This document shows, one piece after another, positions 16,443-23,862 of a DNA stretch of 64,000 nucleotides (position 1 is the stretch's first letter; each line of letters starts with the position of its first letter). The notes below the pieces were generated by a model. It had not been told where the DNA came from. It saw only the letters and a program-made list of their open reading frames with translations, and ran no database searches. Origin of the DNA: a virus; the IMG/VR virus record IMGVR_UViG_3300025467_001046, positions 1 through 64,000 of that record. One strand, 5' to 3'. The translations under genes and the position numbers were made by a program.

Positions 16443-17903
16443 ATGTGCGGTATACTTCTAGTTCGCAGTCGCGATAAAATTCCTTTACAAAAGCACTTTG
16501 ATGCTTTGAAACAGATCCAAAGTCGCGGACCCGATTTCATGCGCTATCGACATGAGAACGGTATCTTTATTGGACACACGGTCCTACATATAACCGGCGA
16601 TCGAGAATACTACGACAATAGCCATAGAAACTTCCTGGCCTACAACGGTGAAATCTACAACTACAGAGATCTAGGTGCCTACCGTACCGACACCGAATTC
16701 GTACATGAATGTGTGGAGAACGATCTAGGACGTCTTACGGCCGGGTGGGGTCCTTGGGCCTGGGCCTGGACTGACAGTGAAACTGTGCTGTATGCGTCAG
16801 ATCCACAGGGCGAACGTGCTCTCTATCAGTACCAGGATGATAATATTTTGATAGTATGCAGTGAAGTGGCGCCTATCCTAAGTTATATTGACGGGATAAA
16901 ACAAGCACAATCTTATGAGACCCGCAACTGGACCATGCTGGACACCACACCTTGGCAGGGCATTGTCAAGTGCGTGCCGGGCATGCTGTACCGTGATGGA
17001 CACCCATCGGGCATCATTGACAGCATATGGTCATGGGTAAAAGAACCGCAACATGTGACCGAAGATGAGGCCTACGAAGATTTTAGTTCGATATGGCGCG
17101 ATGTCATGCGGCAAATGACTCCAGCCTGTCCTGCGGGCTTGACCTATTCGGGTGGTCTAGACAGCTCCATAATCCTAAGCCACTTGCCAGGAGCATATCT
17201 ATACACCACCAACATGCAGGGCAAAGATCCTATAGCAGAACGTGTGGAAGGTTTTCTTAACGCCGGAGAACAACGACGCTTGGCACGCTTTGATGTAAAC
17301 GAACAGGATTTTGCTCAGGCCTTTGGTGCCTGCCAGACTCGCATACGCATGCCCATACAGAGTCCCAGTTTTGTGGGGCAGTGGCTCATAGCAGCCTTGT
17401 GTGGACAACGGGTGCTGTTCACAGGCATTGGTGCTGACGAGCTGTTTGGGGGTTACCCTGTGTACGATCGCATGGACTTTGTCAGTTCAGAATCAGCTAG
17501 CCCTTATAGTCTAGGCACTCCACTATGGCGCCAATGTCTGGATACCTGTTCAGGCGATGCAGAAGCTGCCACATTGTTGGCTGACTACTGGCATCAGATA
17601 GTGGGTTGTGATGCCAGAGGAGTCGACATGATCTGTGGTTCACACGGCATAGAAGCCAGAAGTCCATTCTTGGCTACACCTGTCATTAGATTCGCATTGA
17701 ATCTGCCCATGTACTTACGACGCGGTAAACCCTTGATCCGACGGATGTTTCTTGAACGCTGGAATGAGTCACAGATACATGCCAAAAAAGGCTTCACCGG
17801 ACACTGTAATGATGCACTGCCTTGGATGGGCATTGAGATCGTGCCCACCGGAGATAGACAGTCAGACTGGCGACAAATTATACAAACCTGCTTTTATTCG
17901 TAA
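16443..17903 (+). CDS. asnB: Asparagine synthetase, glutamine-hydrolysing family
   Basis: 486 residues, a little shorter than bacterial AsnB (about 550). Met is followed by the nucleophile Cys2-Gly-Ile of class II glutamine amidotransferases. R-G-P-D near residue 29 and Y-N-G-E-I-Y-N near residue 69 complete the glutaminase domain. The synthetase domain has the PP-loop Y-S-G-G-L-D-S-S near residue 236 and G-I-G-A-D-E-L-F-G-G-Y near residue 328. The family amidates a carboxylate using ATP and glutamine. In glycan loci AsnB-like enzymes also amidate uronic acids, which would suit the dehydrogenase gene at 9590 (inference). Its end overlaps the opposing gene by ten bases. No ribosome binding site is evident. 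Confidence 0.85.
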   Translation: MCGILLVRSRDKIPLQKHFDALKQIQSRGPDFMRYRHENGIFIGHTVLHITGDREYYDNSHRNFLAYNGEIYNYRDLGAYRTDTEFVHECVENDLGRLTAGWGPWAWAWTDSETVLYASDPQGERALYQYQDDNILIVCSEVAPILSYIDGIKQAQSYETRNWTMLDTTPWQGIVKCVPGMLYRDGHPSGIIDSIWSWVKEPQHVTEDEAYEDFSSIWRDVMRQMTPACPAGLTYSGGLDSSIILSHLPGAYLYTTNMQGKDPIAERVEGFLNAGEQRRLARFDVNEQDFAQAFGACQTRIRMPIQSPSFVGQWLIAALCGQRVLFTGIGADELFGGYPVYDRMDFVSSESASPYSLGTPLWRQCLDTCSGDAEAATLLADYWHQIVGCDARGVDMICGSHGIEARSPFLATPVIRFALNLPMYLRRGKPLIRRMFLERWNESQIHAKKGFTGHCNDALPWMGIEIVPTGDRQSDWRQIIQTCFYS

Positions 17904-18592
17904 CTGCTCCAGTTGATCTCGAGATCAAACCACTCAGGAGAAAACTTTATGGCAGGATTTTGCAATAGATATCTATGCAATACATCAACACAATAGGATT
18001 CCCCGGGTGTCACTGACCGGGTAAGATCACTGTTGTATTCGTACCAATATAGTCCATGGTCAGCACTGGCATCGGTCAAGGTAAAGATAAACTGCTGACC
18101 CGGAACCGCGCCACACAGGGCAGCAAACTTTTCAAATGTTGCAACAGATTCCAAGTGCGCATACTGTTGGATTGCATCAGCCCGGCAGGTTACGAATGCT
18201 GCCACTGTATCAATTTGGGGTATGCGTTCCAATACACGACAACGACTTTCCCCGGTATTGGCCCGATAATGGCCCGGAACTAGATCGGGTCTCAACAGCA
18301 TGGGTTTCACTATACCCTGTGCCTGTATGTCGTGCAACCAAAGATTCAATTTGACCAGATTCGCTATGTCATAATGATTGCGCGGGTTGGCTACGAACCC
18401 GGCCACACCCAGATCCTGTATGTTGCGATTGGCCCAGTTGCTCAACACTGACAAGGTCTGTTCATAGCGTATGCTCTTGACTGGCACAGCCGGGTCATAA
18501 AACAAGGCGTGGCGACCTGAATGCAGACTATCTGCTATGGGGTCCAGATCAGAAGGATAGGTTATTTCTATTTTGGGATTGTTCCAGTACAT
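17894..18592 (-). CDS. Unknown protein, possibly ParB-like fold
   Basis: 232 residues on the strand opposite its neighbours, converging on asnB with a ten-base overlap and starting 16 bases from the divergent gene at 18609. A middle segment (L-L-R-P-D-L-V-P-G-H-Y-R then G-E-S-R-C-R-V-L, about residues 99-120) faintly resembles the G-x-x-R core of ParB/sulfiredoxin-like domains. No other motif seen. Strand and placement suggest a separately acquired gene. Treat the fold as a guess. Confidence 0.5.
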   Translation of the reverse strand: MYWNNPKIEITYPSDLDPIADSLHSGRHALFYDPAVPVKSIRYEQTLSVLSNWANRNIQDLGVAGFVANPRNHYDIANLVKLNLWLHDIQAQGIVKPMLLRPDLVPGHYRANTGESRCRVLERIPQIDTVAAFVTCRADAIQQYAHLESVATFEKFAALCGAVPGQQFIFTLTDASADHGLYWYEYNSDLTRSVTPGESYCVDVLHRYLLQNPAIKFSPEWFDLEINWSSYE

Positions 18593-18599
18593 ATAAGTA
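18592..18599 (+). promoter_or_regulatory. Late-promoter-like TATAAGTA
   Basis: TATAAGTA, one base from the T4 late core, lies ten bases before the ATG at 18609 and overlaps the first base of the divergent gene's start codon. Weak on its own. Confidence 0.25.
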
Positions 18600-18608
18600 A
18601 TTATTCAC

Positions 18609-19571
18609 ATGACTACCCCCAAAGTAAAAACGCACACCGACGGCATCTGGATTTCTGAAGCACGCGAAAAAGCCATGCTGGCTACATTGCACAGTTCAGC
18701 ACAAGGTTTTAGGCCGGTCAAGCAGACACAGGAAAATTTTGGTTATGCAACTGTGTATGAACACCTGGGTCGACGCCTGCACTATCGATTGGTCGACAGT
18801 GTATTTCTACCCAATCCCGACGCTTGGTATGATTCCACTGCGGTCATTGTTACCGATAATCATGTCATGAAACCTGTGGCCGGACGTATCATTTCTACTC
18901 TTCCAGAGTTCTGGAGCATCTGGCGTTTTGAACCCAGCTATGTAGATCGTAGACCTGTCAAAAGATTCAACTGTTTTATGAACCGTCCACGTGGTGATCG
19001 CAACATGGTCTATTATGAATTGATACGTAGGAATCTATTAGATTCGGGGTTCGTCAGCTACAACTGTACCGCGGCCGAACTAGATCAGGAATACACGGCT
19101 GCGGATCTATCACGCTACAGTGCAGAGCATGCGGTTGCACAGGTACCTTACAACACGGTAGAAGCACATGGCACGCTAGAACAGTGCATCATTGATTCAA
19201 GTGTGAGCCTGGTGTTGGAAACCTATACCGCCGACGATCACATTGTGTTGAGTGAAAAAATCTTTAGAGTGATGCAATTACCACGCCCATGGTTGGTATA
19301 TACCAGTCCTGGTGCTGTGTCTTTGTTGCGTGGTTATGGATTTGATGTGCTGGACGAGTATGTGGACACTGCCTATGATGATATACAGATGCACAGCCAA
19401 CGATTAACGGCTGTGTTGGATCAACTGCAACAGATCAATACTGCCTGGACCGGCGCAGATTTTGCACGTTTTGATCAGGCTGCGCAACACAACAGAAATC
19501 TACTGAACACCTGGGCCGATGCTTGGCCTCAGCGTTTAGAAAATATCGTACAAGAATTAAAAAATATATGA
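18609..19571 (+). CDS. Putative glycosyltransferase (GT10/exostosin-like C-terminal domain)
   Basis: 320 residues. The C-terminal part (about residues 200-265) carries a pattern shared by six proteins of this window: S-x-x-x-E-T-Y then S-E-K-I-F-R, a strand, then L-x-x-Y-G-F and D-x-A-Y-D. It corresponds to the nucleotide-sugar-binding C-domain of fucosyltransferase-like and exostosin-like enzymes. The N-terminal part differs between paralogues and would set the acceptor. Coupled by ATGA to the next paralogue. Specificity unknown. Confidence 0.55.
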   Translation: MTTPKVKTHTDGIWISEAREKAMLATLHSSAQGFRPVKQTQENFGYATVYEHLGRRLHYRLVDSVFLPNPDAWYDSTAVIVTDNHVMKPVAGRIISTLPEFWSIWRFEPSYVDRRPVKRFNCFMNRPRGDRNMVYYELIRRNLLDSGFVSYNCTAAELDQEYTAADLSRYSAEHAVAQVPYNTVEAHGTLEQCIIDSSVSLVLETYTADDHIVLSEKIFRVMQLPRPWLVYTSPGAVSLLRGYGFDVLDEYVDTAYDDIQMHSQRLTAVLDQLQQINTAWTGADFARFDQAAQHNRNLLNTWADAWPQRLENIVQELKNI

Positions 19572-20557
19572 TCCGGTTTGTAGGCTCAGAATTCTTACAG
19601 CAACCCCGTGATGTCACTGGGCCCGAGCTGATCATGATCGAAGATCATCACTACAATGAAGAGCTTGGTTGTTATCCGATACAACAACTGTTGGATGACA
19701 GTCCATATCAGCACACTGTGGTGTTTGATCATGTGTTGCGACACGAAGGTCCCTTGTCCAGATATGACTTGATTTTCGTACCGGCTTTCTTGGCCAGGAC
19801 CTGTAGAGATTTCGTACAACAGAATATCGTCCCTGATTGGGGGCAACGGCCTTACACTTTCAATTTTATGATCAACAAGCCTAGACTACATAGAGAATTT
19901 CTACTGGTATTGATTGATCATTTTAAATTAACCAATTATACACATACCTTGTGCTGGAAGAAAGCCTGGATCAATCCTGACCTTGTTGATGCACGCTATC
20001 GGCCGCTGGTACGTCAGCCGGTCAGTATCGAACCAAGACAATTCCTACTGGGGCAAGAAAATCTCCTGGATCGCGGTCTACAATATCGACAGGTACGCAA
20101 TAGCCAAAACTATCAGAGTTTTCTGCAACACGAACTATTTGAAAATTCCTGCGTCAGTATCATAACCGAACCGGCCTTTTATGAACAGGAAACCATCATT
20201 ACCGAAAAGACCATCATGGCCTTATGGGGTGGTACTATTCCCATCTGGATGGGTGGCTGGCGCATAGCCGACTATCTCGGAGATCTAGGATTTGATACCT
20301 TTGATGATGTGGTAGATCATTCCTATCAAGCTCTGGCAGATCCATGGGACCGTGCTTACTACGCCATCGAACGCAATCTGGCCCTGTTACAGGATCATGC
20401 CAGTCTGGAACGATTCTGCAGCCAGAATCGCGAACGTTTTGAACACAATTTGGATCTGGTCAAATCCAATATATTCCAACGACAGTGTACTGAGATGATG
20501 GCACAGCGATCGGAACTGTCAGGATTGTTTACAGATTTGTCAGGCCCTGCATGCTAA
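19568..20557 (+). CDS. Putative glycosyltransferase, paralogue
   Basis: 329 residues from the ATGA overlap at 19568. I-E-D-H-H-Y near residue 23 and F-N-F-M-I-N-K-P-R-L-H-R near residue 98 are shared with the next gene. The C-domain has C-V-S-I-I-T-E, I-T-E-K-T-I-M-A, a P-I-W-M-G-G segment and G-F-D-T-F-D-D-V-V-D-H-S-Y (about residues 195-265). These match the GT10-like pattern. The close likeness to the next gene shows tandem duplication with divergence. Confidence 0.6.
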   Translation: MIRFVGSEFLQQPRDVTGPELIMIEDHHYNEELGCYPIQQLLDDSPYQHTVVFDHVLRHEGPLSRYDLIFVPAFLARTCRDFVQQNIVPDWGQRPYTFNFMINKPRLHREFLLVLIDHFKLTNYTHTLCWKKAWINPDLVDARYRPLVRQPVSIEPRQFLLGQENLLDRGLQYRQVRNSQNYQSFLQHELFENSCVSIITEPAFYEQETIITEKTIMALWGGTIPIWMGGWRIADYLGDLGFDTFDDVVDHSYQALADPWDRAYYAIERNLALLQDHASLERFCSQNRERFEHNLDLVKSNIFQRQCTEMMAQRSELSGLFTDLSGPAC

Positions 20558-21651
20558 GGATCTTTGGACCCACTTATCGCTACGCAGGCGAACGTCTTAC
20601 TCAGGCCGAAACCATCTTCATAGAGGATCATCACTATGATGAACAGGCCCGTGGTTATCCAGTACAACAACTGCTGTACAACAGCACGTGTGATCCACAT
20701 GCACATCTAGTGGTCATAAGCGGCCTGGCTCATGACGATGTTCTAGCAGAATATCCGCATGTGTGCCTGCCCTGGTATGCTGCCAATCAAGTGGATCAGT
20801 TTGAACAGGAACATATACAGCCTGACTGGACCCACAAGACTGCCACATTTAACTTTATGATCAACAAGCCCAGACTGCACAGGAAATTTCTCCTACAGTT
20901 GATCGACCATTTTGCGCTGACCGATTACACACACAGTCTGCCTTGGCAACGCACTCAAATAGTCACAGAGGATCTGCTGGGTCTGACACAGAATGCTTTG
21001 TATCGACATATCATACAGAAACATGGGCAGGTACCTTGTACCACCACTGACTATAGATTTGGTCCCGAACAGATGATGGATCAAGGAATCCGCAATGGCG
21101 CATTCCGCAACAGCCAGACCTACAATGGACTTTTGCGTGCTCGTGTGTTTGAACCTGCCTGTATCAGCCTCATAACCGATGTGATGTTTTTTGAACGCGA
21201 AACAAGAATCTCAGAAAAGACCATCATGGCCATATACGGTGGTACTGTTCCTATCTGGGTAGGCGGGTGGCGCATTGCGTCGGGCATGCGAAACTTGGGA
21301 TTTGATACCTTTGATGACATAGTGGATCATTCATACGAAGATTTACCCGATCCCTTGGATCGTTGTTATCATGCGGTCAAATTAAACCTGCATCTACTTC
21401 AGGAGCCCGATTGGATACGCAACTTCCTGGAAAAAAATCACGCTAGATTACAACACAATCTGGATCTGTGCCGCGCCAATGTTTTCCGTACACGTTGCCT
21501 ACAACAGATACAAGAGTTTGATCCCAAGACCCAACAGGACCTACTAGGTATCCTAGACCGTACTGCTAAATTTTCTTCTACCCTGGGTGATGTCACGGCT
21601 CGTTTGAGTCCTGCTCAAATATCTAATTCCAAACCGGTTGACAAGTCATAA
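20551..21651 (+). CDS. Putative glycosyltransferase, tandem paralogue
   Basis: 366 residues. It shares with the preceding protein the I-E-D-H-H-Y-D block, F-N-F-M-I-N-K-P-R-L-H-R, I-S-E-K-T-I-M-A-I-Y-G-G-T-V-P-I-W-V-G-G and G-F-D-T-F-D-D-I-V-D-H-S-Y. It has about 40 extra C-terminal residues rich in Ser/Thr/Lys. The start overlaps the previous stop by seven bases. Likely acts on a related acceptor in the same glycan. Confidence 0.6.
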   Translation: MLRIFGPTYRYAGERLTQAETIFIEDHHYDEQARGYPVQQLLYNSTCDPHAHLVVISGLAHDDVLAEYPHVCLPWYAANQVDQFEQEHIQPDWTHKTATFNFMINKPRLHRKFLLQLIDHFALTDYTHSLPWQRTQIVTEDLLGLTQNALYRHIIQKHGQVPCTTTDYRFGPEQMMDQGIRNGAFRNSQTYNGLLRARVFEPACISLITDVMFFERETRISEKTIMAIYGGTVPIWVGGWRIASGMRNLGFDTFDDIVDHSYEDLPDPLDRCYHAVKLNLHLLQEPDWIRNFLEKNHARLQHNLDLCRANVFRTRCLQQIQEFDPKTQQDLLGILDRTAKFSSTLGDVTARLSPAQISNSKPVDKS

Positions 21652-21666
21652 ATATCTGTGTATAAT
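21638..21666 (+). promoter_or_regulatory. Consensus sigma-70 promoter for leader ORF
   Basis: TTGACA (21638-21643), 17-base spacer, TATAAT (21661-21666). The ATG of a 32-codon ORF is at 21674, exactly where transcription should begin. The -35 region reads TTGACAAGTCA, identical to the promoter at 26190. Confidence 0.85.
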
Positions 21667-21673
21667 ACTTACT

Positions 21674-21772
21674 ATGAAGAACACAACTTTACACAGCTCC
21701 TTGTTAAAAGACCAAATGATTGGACTGTCCAATCTATGGGTGCTGGAGTGTGGCCGAAAGGGTTCTGAATAA
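21674..21772 (+). CDS. Putative leader peptide, 32 residues, leaderless
   Basis: An ATG seven bases after a perfect promoter opens 32 codons ending at TAA 21770-21772. The stop falls at the end of the 5' arm of a long hairpin that competes with an intrinsic terminator. This is the geometry of a transcription attenuator, with translation of the leader deciding the fold. Composition is mixed (one Trp, one Cys, several Leu) with no run of one amino acid. If the reading is not translated, the segment is simply the 5' part of a structured RNA. Confidence 0.45.
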   Translation: MKNTTLHSSLLKDQMIGLSNLWVLECGRKGSE

Positions 21773-21828
21773 GCTGAGAATTAACTGGATTATTCAAGAG
21801 CCCTGGAATTCAAACTCCGGGGTTTTTT
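21743..21828 (+). promoter_or_regulatory. Attenuator-like structure with intrinsic terminator
   Basis: Two exclusive folds are visible. Terminator: CCCTGGA (21801-21807) with TCCGGGG (21816-21822), 8-base loop, then six T. Competing fold: 21760-21772 with 21790-21803 (13 pairs, bulged A at 21796), which uses the terminator's first three C, closed by CTGGAGT (21743-21749) with ACTCCGG (21814-21820). The gene at 21843 follows the T-run by 14 bases. Confidence 0.65.
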
Positions 21829-21842
21829 ATTGAGGAAAAGAA

Positions 21843-22088
21843 ATGACAGTTTTTACAACCACCTCTGTGGCACAAGATCGATATGCCACTTGCCAACAGT
21901 GTGAGCACTGGATCAATGCCACCCGGATGTGCGGACAGTGTGGATGTTTTATGCCGTTCAAGGTGCGTTTTTACAATGCCAATTGTCCGGTTGGTCGTTG
22001 GAGTCAGGAACGCGGATCTCGATCTGCTGTAGAGCCCGACTTGTCGACCTTTGCAGTATCAGGAGAAAATAATGAAACCAACAACTAA
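21843..22088 (+). CDS. Zinc-ribbon-like small protein
   Basis: 81 residues. Cysteines are spaced C-x2-C (near residues 18-21), C-x2-C-x-C (near 30-35) and a later Cys-Pro, followed by a basic Trp-containing tail. This matches small phage zinc-binding proteins of unknown role (DUF6171-like pattern). AGGAAAAG precedes the start. It lies just behind the attenuator, so its expression may depend on terminator read-through. Confidence 0.65.
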   Translation: MTVFTTTSVAQDRYATCQQCEHWINATRMCGQCGCFMPFKVRFYNANCPVGRWSQERGSRSAVEPDLSTFAVSGENNETNN

Positions 22089-22242
22089 CAGAAAAGAAAC
22101 AAAATTTGTACTAGCACCCGAAGAGCGGGCGGCCTTGATTGAAGCCAAGTATGCACGAGCACAGGCACAGGTCGAAGCCATGATAGCACAGGTCGAAGCA
22201 GTACGCAACTTGAAAACTGTGTATCATCAAATTGAAGATTAA
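22072..22242 (+). CDS. Small helical protein
   Basis: 56 residues, started at 22072 because AGGAGA lies eight bases before it. It overlaps the zinc-ribbon gene by 17 bases. Nearly all alpha-helical, with repeated Ala-Gln-Val-Glu-Ala units that suggest a short coiled coil. Function unknown. Confidence 0.55.
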   Translation: MKPTTNRKETKFVLAPEERAALIEAKYARAQAQVEAMIAQVEAVRNLKTVYHQIED

Positions 22243-22254
22243 AAGGAGGCGATT

Positions 22255-22839
22255 ATGCCAGCAGTATTTTTAACCAGTGACACGCACTTTGGTCATGCGG
22301 GTGTATGTCGCTTCACACGAGCAGATGGTGTTACCAAGTTAAGGCCCTGGACTGATCCAGAAGAAATGGACGAAGCCATGGTCCGGGCCTGGAATGAACG
22401 TGTGCGACCCAACGACAAGGTATATCACCTGGGTGATGTTGTGATCAACCGTCGGGCCTTGAAAACCATGTCCAGATTAAATGGCGACAAGGTCTTGATT
22501 CGTGGTAACCATGACATCTTTCCAGACGCAGAATATCGCGAGTATTTTAGAGAACTGCGTGCCTACCATGTGATGAATGGCATGATCCTAAGTCACATAC
22601 CTATCCACAGCGAAAGCCTGGGTAGATTTGGTGTCAACATACACGGGCATACCCACGCCAATCGTGTAATGCGACCGTTGGCCACAAGCGGACGGTCTGA
22701 TGTTGTTGATGTCAGATACCACTGTGTCTGCGTTGAGCAGACCGATTTTGCTCCAATCCTGTTTGAGGATGTTGTTAAACGGATTGAAGCAGAAGGTGGT
22801 GTGATTGGTTTTAGGAACGGCAACGGTCCTTCAATGTAA
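22255..22839 (+). CDS. Calcineurin-like metallophosphoesterase
   Basis: 194 residues. All family motifs are visible in order: S-D-T-H-F-G-H (Asp9, His11), H-L-G-D-V near residue 58, R-G-N-H-D near residue 83, S-H-I-P near residue 112 and G-H-T-H near residue 127. It should be an active two-metal phosphoesterase of the small YfcE/phage type. Such phage enzymes have been linked to 2',3'-cyclic phosphate or nucleotide hydrolysis; the substrate here is unknown. Strong ribosome binding site AAGGAGG. tRNA-Gly begins four bases after the stop. Confidence 0.85.
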   Translation: MPAVFLTSDTHFGHAGVCRFTRADGVTKLRPWTDPEEMDEAMVRAWNERVRPNDKVYHLGDVVINRRALKTMSRLNGDKVLIRGNHDIFPDAEYREYFRELRAYHVMNGMILSHIPIHSESLGRFGVNIHGHTHANRVMRPLATSGRSDVVDVRYHCVCVEQTDFAPILFEDVVKRIEAEGGVIGFRNGNGPSM

Positions 22840-22843
22840 TAAA

Positions 22844-22917
22844 GCGGGATTAGTTTAGGGGCAAAACTAGAGATTTCCAATCTTTCGTCATCGGTTCGAT
22901 TCCGATATCCCGCTCCA
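22844..22917 (+). tRNA. tRNA-Gly(TCC)
   Basis: 74-nt cloverleaf; acceptor GCGGGAT/ATCCCGC, anticodon loop T-T-T-C-C-A-A, T-loop TTCGATT, encoded CCA. It begins four bases after the phosphoesterase stop, so it may be cut from that transcript. Confidence 0.93.
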
Positions 22918-22922
22918 AGTAT

Positions 22923-22996
22923 TCCGGGCAAGTGTTACGGTAGCACAGCAGACTCCAAACCTGCTGGACGGGGTTCGATTCCCTGGCTCGGAGCCA
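22923..22996 (+). tRNA. tRNA-Trp(CCA)
   Basis: 74-nt cloverleaf; acceptor TCCGGGC/GCTCGGA with one G-U, anticodon loop C-T-C-C-A-A-A, T-loop TTCGATT, discriminator G and encoded CCA. Five bases after tRNA-Gly. Confidence 0.9.
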
Positions 22997-22999
22997 TGT

Positions 23000-23028
23000 T
23001 TGACAAGCAGTAGAAACAAGTGTATAAT
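23000..23028 (+). promoter_or_regulatory. Consensus sigma-70 promoter for structured RNA and tRNAs
   Basis: TTGACA (23000-23005), 17-base spacer, TATAAT (23023-23028). Transcription should start about 23035, within the 5' arm of the long terminal stem of the RNA that follows. Confidence 0.85.
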
Positions 23029-23031
23029 AGT

Positions 23032-23230
23032 ATTACTCATTGTGAAGATTGTGTGCGAAAGATTAAGCAATCCTAACTGTTGAGGAAGATAACCACCCTG
23101 TGCGAGTTACTCCACGAGAGAACGCCGTATGCTGAGACGGCTTAACGACCACAGGGGAACGGCTGACGCATGGTAACCAATCCATCCATAAGTTCTTAAA
23201 CATGTGACAGTGGTCTTCACAATGAGTAAT
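23032..23230 (+). ncRNA. Uncharacterised ~200-nt structured RNA closed by a 17-bp stem
   Basis: A perfect 17-bp inverted repeat (23032-23048 with 23214-23230) encloses 165 bases with further helices: GATT/AATC with an AAGC loop (near 23060), CCCTGTG with CACAGGG (near 23096 and 23150), GCCGT/ACGGC (near 23123 and 23136), and ACCAC with GTGGT (near 23092 and 23210). No coding frame of note. It has its own consensus promoter, and tRNA-Cys starts two bases after the right arm. It does not fit RNase P, group I intron, hammerhead or GOLLD/ROOL RNA as I know them; a 6S-like role is only a thought from its size and closed shape. If transcription starts near 23035 the first pairs are lost but the stem remains. 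Confidence 0.7.
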
Positions 23231-23232
23231 AT

Positions 23233-23310
23233 GCAACGGTGGCAGAGTGGCCCAATGCGCAGGACTGCAAATCCTGAAAGCCGCTGGTTCAAATCCAGCC
23301 CGTTGCTCCA
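23233..23310 (+). tRNA. tRNA-Cys(GCA)
   Basis: 78-nt gene; acceptor GCAACGG/CCGTTGC, anticodon loop C-T-G-C-A-A-A, T-loop TTCAAAT and encoded CCA. Begins two bases after the structured RNA's terminal stem, so both probably come from one precursor. Confidence 0.9.
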
Positions 23311-23313
23311 GAT

Positions 23314-23388
23314 GCTCCGTTCGTCTATCGGTTAGGACACCCGCCTTTCACGCAGGTAAGAGCAGTTCGATTCTGCTACGGAGCGCCA
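23314..23388 (+). tRNA. tRNA-Glu(TTC)
   Basis: 75-nt cloverleaf; acceptor GCTCCGT/ACGGAGC, anticodon loop C-T-T-T-C-A-C, T-loop TTCGATT, discriminator G and encoded CCA. Three bases after tRNA-Cys. Confidence 0.93.
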
Positions 23389-23412
23389 GATATATACAAT
23401 AAAGGAACCGGT

Positions 23413-23556
23413 ATGCCAGTAAAAGAAACCATTAATCGAGCCTACGGCAATACTCCACGAGACCTGCCGGATCCATTCAGCTGGACCGACGATTTCCTGC
23501 CCAGAACGTTCAAGTATTTTTGGTTGCGCTGGATCGTTCGGCGATATTTCCGATAA
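23413..23556 (+). CDS. Small basic hypothetical protein
   Basis: 47 residues from the ATG at 23413, with AAGGA in front. Pro/Asp/Trp-rich first half and a C-terminal stretch of alternating aromatic and Arg residues that may contact membrane or nucleic acid. Follows tRNA-Glu by 24 bases. No family recognised. Confidence 0.5.
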   Translation: MPVKETINRAYGNTPRDLPDPFSWTDDFLPRTFKYFWLRWIVRRYFR

Positions 23557-23599
23557 GATCTGTCAACTCTAGTGCGTGTCAAGGCGTTATTATAGTACA

Positions 23600-23731
23600 A
23601 TGACACCTTTGATACTACAGGTTAAAGAAATGCTAAGTCGAAACTTGGAGGCCTGGGATATTGCTCGCCGACTACATGTCAACATAGATCTGGTGCGTGA
23701 AGCCATACGCATACTGGACCAATTTAATTGA
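23600..23731 (+). CDS. Very small helix-turn-helix-like protein
   Basis: 43 residues from the ATG at 23600. Two predicted helices with D-I-A-R-R-L-H-V-N-I-D-L-V-R look like a minimal helix-turn-helix. Similar ~40-residue proteins occur in T4-like aquatic phages. No Shine-Dalgarno sequence; an AT-rich stretch ends three bases before the ATG. Might be a small regulator (inference). Confidence 0.5.
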   Translation: MTPLILQVKEMLSRNLEAWDIARRLHVNIDLVREAIRILDQFN

Positions 23732-23862
23732 TCTGCTGACCTCGACTCGCAAGAGTATTCAGCATCCGCCGGAGCGAAAAGAGGATGGGCTGCTGCCGCG
23801 GGGTTTGATAGTTTCCTGACACAAAAATAACTATCACTACTTTTCCTAGTAAATATTCCAGA
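23732..23862 (+). other. Intergenic region with one inverted repeat
   Basis: 131 bases without a convincing coding frame. It holds TGATAGTT (23806-23813) and its complement AACTATCA (23829-23836), a possible operator or weak hairpin. The base composition turns AT-rich from here onwards. Confidence 0.3.

Noticed and set aside
21741-21822. Possible class II tRNA (7-bp outer stem CTGGAGT/ACTCCGG and a TTCAAAC loop)
   Set aside because: No proper T-stem, no CCA end, no anticodon arm with a standard loop, and the 3' part is better explained by an intrinsic terminator followed by six T.
22141-22215. Short repeated segments (GCACAGGTCGAAGC twice) as a DNA repeat element
   Set aside because: They reflect the repeated Ala-Gln-Val-Glu-Ala unit of a small coiled-coil-like protein, not an independent repeat.
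23123-23140. GCCGTATGC...ACGGC resembling group II intron domain V
   Set aside because: Only part of the domain V consensus is present, the catalytic bulge and GAAA loop are missing, and no reverse transcriptase or splice context is nearby.
23032-23230. RNase P RNA or hammerhead ribozyme
   Set aside because: GAGGAAGATAACC is a little like RNase P CR-I, but the other conserved regions are absent. CTGAnGA and GAAA of the hammerhead core are not in the right arrangement.
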